Source: Lophius americanus
Lineage: Eukaryota; Chordata; Actinopteri; Lophiiformes; Lophiidae
NCBI GenBank assembly: GCA_037951165.1
Contig: JBBDHG010000112.1
Location: 4,404,501 to 4,468,500, forward strand
DNA: 64,000 nt
Direction of reading: 5' to 3'
This document shows positions 59,896-64,000 of this stretch, one piece after another; positions within the stretch are counted from its first letter, which is position 1; each line of letters begins with the position of its first letter. Position numbers and translations under genes: made by a program. Under the pieces are notes generated by a model. It did no database searches, was not told the origin of the DNA, and was given only the letters and a program-made list of their open reading frames with translations.

Positions 59896-62800
59896 TTAGT
59901 CATCAAACTTAATTTTCTTCCCCTGTGGTTTGGATCCAAATCCACCACCTCGGCCACCTAAAATGGGAAGAAGACATTGTTTAGTGGACAGAATAAGCAC
60001 GTTAACTTTATAAAAAATGATACCTAATATGAATGGAAAGAGTTACCAGGTAATATTTTTATGTTGCAAACTAAATTTCATGTCATTTACCTCCAAAGCT
60101 ACCACGTCCGCGCCCACCCCCTCCACGAGGACCTCCCCTTCCTCTGCCGCCACCACCACCACGACCGCCAAAGCCACCACGACCTCCTCTTCCGCCTCCG
60201 CCGCGACCACCAAATCCACCGCCAAATCCGCCACCAAATCCACCGCCAAATCCGCCGCCGCCACGACCTCCACGGAAGCCACCTTCACCCTTGGGCTTGG
60301 CATAGTCCAGGGTCACCTTGCTGCCATCAATCTCACCATCATCCATGGCCTCCTTGGCTGCCTTGCAGTCATCCTCGTTGTCAAAGTCTACAAAGCCAAA
60401 GCTTTAGGAACAGAAGAAAACGTCTTGGTTATGCTTCATTAGAGGTTAAGCTCAAACACTGGCTAGAACGGACAAAGTACGAACTTCATTTTTTTTTTTT
60501 GCGTCAAAGAAGTACGTGAACCATTAAGTATTGAAAGAAGACTTGAAAACTCAATTAAGGGTTCCAATTCCCAATTACTTGGTTCCACATCAGACATGGG
60601 CAAACACCATAGAGGAGGCTGCCTGTTAAACTGAGTTGGCTCTATTTCTCCAAATCTGATCGCTGCTGGGCAGAGTGGTACTCATGAGAAGTGTCTACAG
60701 CCAGAGGAAAACATTTACAACTCCAAAAAACTTACCCCTTTGATGACCCCGTGTCTCTGTCCGTTACTATCCTGGCTGCAACAGCACTATCAAATGCCTC
60801 CTTTAGGGTCCCATCAGTCGTATCCTCAGAGAGACCCTTTACAAAGAGGGTTTTTGTTGGACCTGATGGAAAGAAGCCATTGGTAAGTATAATGCTATAA
60901 CGGCTCATTAAGCTACCTTAATGATCAACATCTAGACAGATCATTTAGCTAAATCTTTAGACAGGCCAGATCAGGACTTTATCATCCTCTTATCATCACA
61001 GAGTTTCAGGAGCTTAAGTGTTCATCATATCTGACCTCGTTTGAAAGTTTCTTTTAGCCACTAAGGTGTAATATCCAAGCACTTATTCAGTTCCATGTTT
61101 ATTTTCCTTGCTAACATACCAGAGTTTCCTCTTCCCCCATCTCCCCGGCCACTGTTCTGGCTGTATTCCAGTCGGATCGACCGGCCTTCAATATCTGTGT
61201 TGTTCAGGTTTTCCAGGGCATCCTTTGCTTCATCTGTGCTCTCAAACTCCACGAATGCGAAACTAGAGAAAGATACATTAAAAATTACAAAAGTGTCAAC
61301 ACTTGCTACTCTTTTTTATTATGTTAAATGATTCCTCATTGACATTTCTAACTGTTGCACAGCCTATATGAAGCAGCACCCACATGAGGGTGAGCAAAAA
61401 TATTTCTGTGCATTGCTCTGCTTCTCGTGCGAATCCCAGCAGAATCATGGGTAGGATTAAAAGGAGCTCATGAGAAGGTGGTGCAGATTGAGACTTTAAG
61501 AACACCCTCCTAGACCCATCATATGCTTACCCTTTAGGTCTGCCATCTCTCTGTGGGATTCTTATTGCTACAGCCTTCTCAAATGTGGATTGCAGAACTT
61601 CCTCTGTGGCGGTAAACGACAGATTGTTCACTACCAGGGTTTTACTGGCAGCTCCGTACGCTACAGGAAGACAAGAAAAGAGACTAATGAGCTACAAAGA
61701 TGAAGCATTTCATTGGCTCTCCTGCACCAAATCAGTAAAAACAATTGAATATATATCCCAGGGGCAATTTTGGCAATTATTTCTCATCAACTGACTGCTT
61801 TAATTTAACTTGGATGCACACCCTCCAACGTCAAGTTTTGAGTTAAGTACAGTTTAATTGATTTTATTCAAAGCATAAAAAAAATGTCCAATTCAATTTA
61901 CCTGCCACCTTGGCCCCTTTCTGACTCTTATCTCCGACATAATCAATCATGATGGATCTTCCCTGTATATCGGAACCCTGGGCCTCCTCCAGCATCTTCT
62001 CAGCTTCAGCCTCAGTTTTGAACTCGATGTAGGCAATGCTGTTGCAGCAGAGAAAAAGCAATTATATGTCAGAAACAATGGTACTGTCTTGGCAAACAAA
62101 TGAAAAAAAACAACCTTACTGTTTTTGCTTAAACAAAACAGTAAGCTTTAGTAAAAACAGAAGACAAAGCTAAACAGATAATTAAACATCTCAATTGAAC
62201 AACTTACACCAATTCCAAATCTACCACACTGAGTAATAACTGGATGCAGCTCCATTAGATACAAAGGCCTGATTATTCTCAGTGCTGAAATTTACAGTGT
62301 CCTGTAGTTAGACAAGTGAGCCAAAGCAGAAAATGTCCACTCTGAATGGTTCAAAGGTCTATAAAAATCACACCTGAACCTGTCTCAGATGTGGTTTGAG
62401 TGGTTGCTCACAAAGCGTCTAATGTCACAGTACTACAGCAGTTCTGAACATGTGACTTTGTACAAGGTTTTTTTGTCAGCAGGTTAAAGTTAGAATATTC
62501 CAACAGCTCACAGTGGCTATTGAATAGTATTTAACATATACACTGATGACCCTAATGATGTCCACTGACGGGTGGTGTCAGATTAACAAGGACTGTCTCC
62601 ATACCATGGCCCCTGTCATTTGGTGGGATATTTTGGGGAGCAACGCATACAATTTTAGCTGGGAAGTGTCTTAGATTTGATTGTTTTTTGTGAGAGTATT
62701 TTCTACACAAATTTAAAAGAAAAAGAAGGGAGTGTGAAGTGCTAGCTTGAACTTACCCTCTGTTTGAACCATTCTGGCCTAGAGGTAGCCTGACATCAAC

Positions 62801-63504
62801 TGCGTTTTCAAAGACTTCCTTCATGTCATCAGCAGTTGCAGAGAAGGGAAGATTTTTTACAAAAAGTGTCCGTGCATCCCTCTCTATAAAGGACAAATAA
62901 GGAACAGTCACGTCAGTATGAGCATAAGGACTAATTTCTTTCAATCTTCAACACACTTAAACAGATGACTGCCTGGATAGAGCAAATATCAATTTCAACA
63001 TTTCCCATAGACATCTTAAGAGGGGATATCTTCAGACTCCCATTATACTCTTGAAGATGAAACTGTAGCAGCGATTGAGGATAGAACCGGTCGATTAGAT
63101 ACATACCGGTACCGAAGACATAGCACTGCATTTGCTTTTCCTCCGTACATTACACACATGAGTACCAAATAACCACATGCATGCCAAGAAATAGAGGGTG
63201 GCAACTTAGGGTAATAAAAATTATTAAATGTCAATGACTGACATCTAAATTTCAGCTAAGAAATCTTTGCGTTCTTCATATAATTTTTTAAACATTATTA
63301 GCATAGTTCAAGAGTCTCAGCTTATGTCTCTTTTAAAAAAAGGTACCCAAAAGAAAATTCACTTTACCTTTCTTGCCCTCCTGCGAGCCGTCTTTGCCTC
63401 GAGGGACATCCAACTTCAGCTCCTGACCCATGACCTTCTTACCGTTCAGCTCCAGGGCTTTCTGCAGGTCCTCCTCGGATTCAAAGTCCACATAGCCAAA
63501 TTTC
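59896..63504 (-). CDS. NCL: Nucleolin, C-terminal two thirds (RRM1b-RRM4 and RGG tail)
   Basis: Eight coding exons: 63504-63368, 62883-62757, 62038-61902, 61660-61531, 61262-61120, 60862-60736, 60401-60091 and 59957-59896. The 5' exons (acidic N terminus, RRM1a) lie beyond the right edge. The visible protein has the second half of RRM1 (RNP1 KFGYVDFE), RRM2 (RNP2 LFVKNL, RNP1 GIAYIEFK), RRM3 (LVVNNL, GFAFVEFE) and RRM4 (LFVKGL, GFGFVDFD). A glycine/arginine-rich RGG tail follows, ending KPQGKKIKFDD. Nucleolin is an abundant nucleolar RNA-binding protein acting in rRNA transcription, pre-rRNA folding and ribosome assembly. Within every RRM an intron falls in RNP1 in phase 2, and between RRMs the intron is in phase 1. 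Two introns host snoRNAs. The gene converges on B3GNT7. Confidence 0.96.
60964..61036 (-). ncRNA. C/D box snoRNA in NCL intron (position of mammalian SNORD20)
   Basis: On the minus strand, same sense as NCL: terminal stem GGTCAGA / TCTGGCC (7 bp, one G-U), box C ATGATGA, box D' CTGA, box C' GTGATGA and box D CTGA, 73 nt in all. Spacing is canonical, with about 12 bases between C and D'. Guide regions lie before D' (ACACTTAAGCTC) and before D (GGATGATAAAGTC). It sits in the intron between the RRM3b and RRM4a exons. Mammalian NCL carries SNORD20 there (intron 11), so that is the likely orthologue. I could not confirm the known 18S target by eye. Confidence 0.85.
61350..61480 (-). ncRNA. H/ACA box snoRNA in NCL intron between RRM3a and RRM3b exons
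   Basis: On the minus strand, about 131 nt. Hairpin 1 has base stem CTTCTC / GAGAAG and upper stem AATCC / GGATT. It is followed by the H box AGAGCA (61414-61419, ANANNA). Hairpin 2 has a perfect 7-bp base stem TGCACAG / CTGTGCA and an upper stem around CACCC / GGGTG. The stem is followed directly by ACA and three bases (GTT). Internal loops between the stems could serve as pseudouridylation pockets. Mammalian NCL hosts the H/ACA RNA SNORA75 (U23) in intron 12; here the RNA is in intron 10, if the last exon is numbered 14. It may be a relocated copy or another family. Confidence 0.75.
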
Positions 63505-64000
63505 CTGTTGAGACAAGTCATGCAAGAACCATGACATCACTGCCTCAAAAAAACAACAACTTCAAACCCCATTTCATTGTTCTTTGGAAACCAGCTACGT
63601 CTATTTAAATACTAACTTTGCAGTTTGGGGATTCAATTTCAAGGAGTGCAGGATGGGAATGGCTACCATCAGAGTAATAGGATTGGCACACGTCATTTTT
63701 TTTAAGCTGAGAGCTCAGCAGGCAGATGTAAAGAAAACACATGAAGCAAGTCTCATCCTGGTTCATGGACTGAATCCAAATAATTTCCACCTCGAAGAGT
63801 TCAAATCTGACATTCAATCCTCAGCATATATCGATAATTTATTCAGCCCTAAGGAAATACACCCCAAATATTGAAGCCATTGTTTATTTGGGGTCCACAC
63901 CATCAATAGATTCCTATTGTAATGTATTTTTCTTCACGAAACTGTCCTCTTATAATATAGTTCCTCTACAGATGAAGTATTTAAGTTTAAAAGAAATATA

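Noticed and set aside
60017..60519. Open frames of 141 and 152 codons on the plus strand
   Set aside because: They are antisense shadows of the nucleolin RGG exon, whose GGN-repeat codons leave the complementary strand free of stops.
60402..60735. SNORA75 (U23)-like H/ACA RNA in NCL intron 12
   Set aside because: A hairpin with CCA-TCAG / CTGA-TGG stems can be drawn, but no H box and no ACA at the right distance were found.
61661..61901. Second C/D snoRNA (TTGATGA ... CTGA) in the NCL intron between RRM2b and RRM3a
   Set aside because: Box C is off-consensus and the flanks do not pair into a terminal stem.

Overview
This window is vertebrate nuclear DNA, almost certainly from a teleost fish. 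Genes are split by GT-AG introns and the sequence is AT-rich. It carries the decayed Tc1-like and hAT elements, tRNA-derived SINEs and non-LTR retrotransposon tails typical of ray-finned fish. The coding sequence is a recognisable set of vertebrate genes. No bacterial, phage or CRISPR-type system is present.

Layout: (1) 224-3964, minus strand: the first six coding exons of an MFSD8-like major facilitator transporter, whose 3' end lies beyond the left edge; a CRE/ETS promoter motif sits near 4300. (2) 6896-9385, minus: a complete five-exon POLR2H (RPB8) gene. (3) 9.4-14.6 kb: intergenic DNA with a LINE tail and a Tc1 relic, then the upstream region of ARMC9. (4) 14598-38601, plus: ARMC9, 24 coding exons totalling 827 codons, with a 25-nt microexon, a candidate 36-nt in-frame cassette exon, and introns hosting a SINE, a LINE fragment and a minisatellite. 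A hAT element with an exact 8-bp target duplication lies in its probable 3' UTR. (5) 40.7-49.4 kb: a gene-poor interval holding three copies of one unrecognised dispersed repeat. (6) 49.4-52.4 kb, plus: B3GNT7, with its whole CDS in one exon behind a 5' UTR intron and a CpG-rich promoter. (7) 52.4-59.2 kb: intergenic, with a Tc1-like transposon and a few exon-like segments that could not be assigned. (8) 59.2-63.5 kb, minus: the 3' two thirds of nucleolin (NCL), with an apparent C/D snoRNA in one intron and an H/ACA snoRNA in the next.

The order ARMC9-B3GNT7-NCL, with NCL convergent on B3GNT7, is the order known at human 2q37, so this is an old vertebrate block. The products are functionally unrelated: a transporter, a shared subunit of RNA polymerases I/II/III, a ciliary base protein, a Golgi glycosyltransferase and a nucleolar RNA-binding protein. 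The most rewarding signals are the two intronic snoRNAs, the ARMC9 splice-form candidates (36-nt exon; dual-frame last exon), the precisely bounded hAT insertion, a 30-bp minisatellite with 60-bp higher-order structure, and several perfect hairpins. Exon boundaries were read by eye from splice signals and reading-frame continuity; none has transcript support here.
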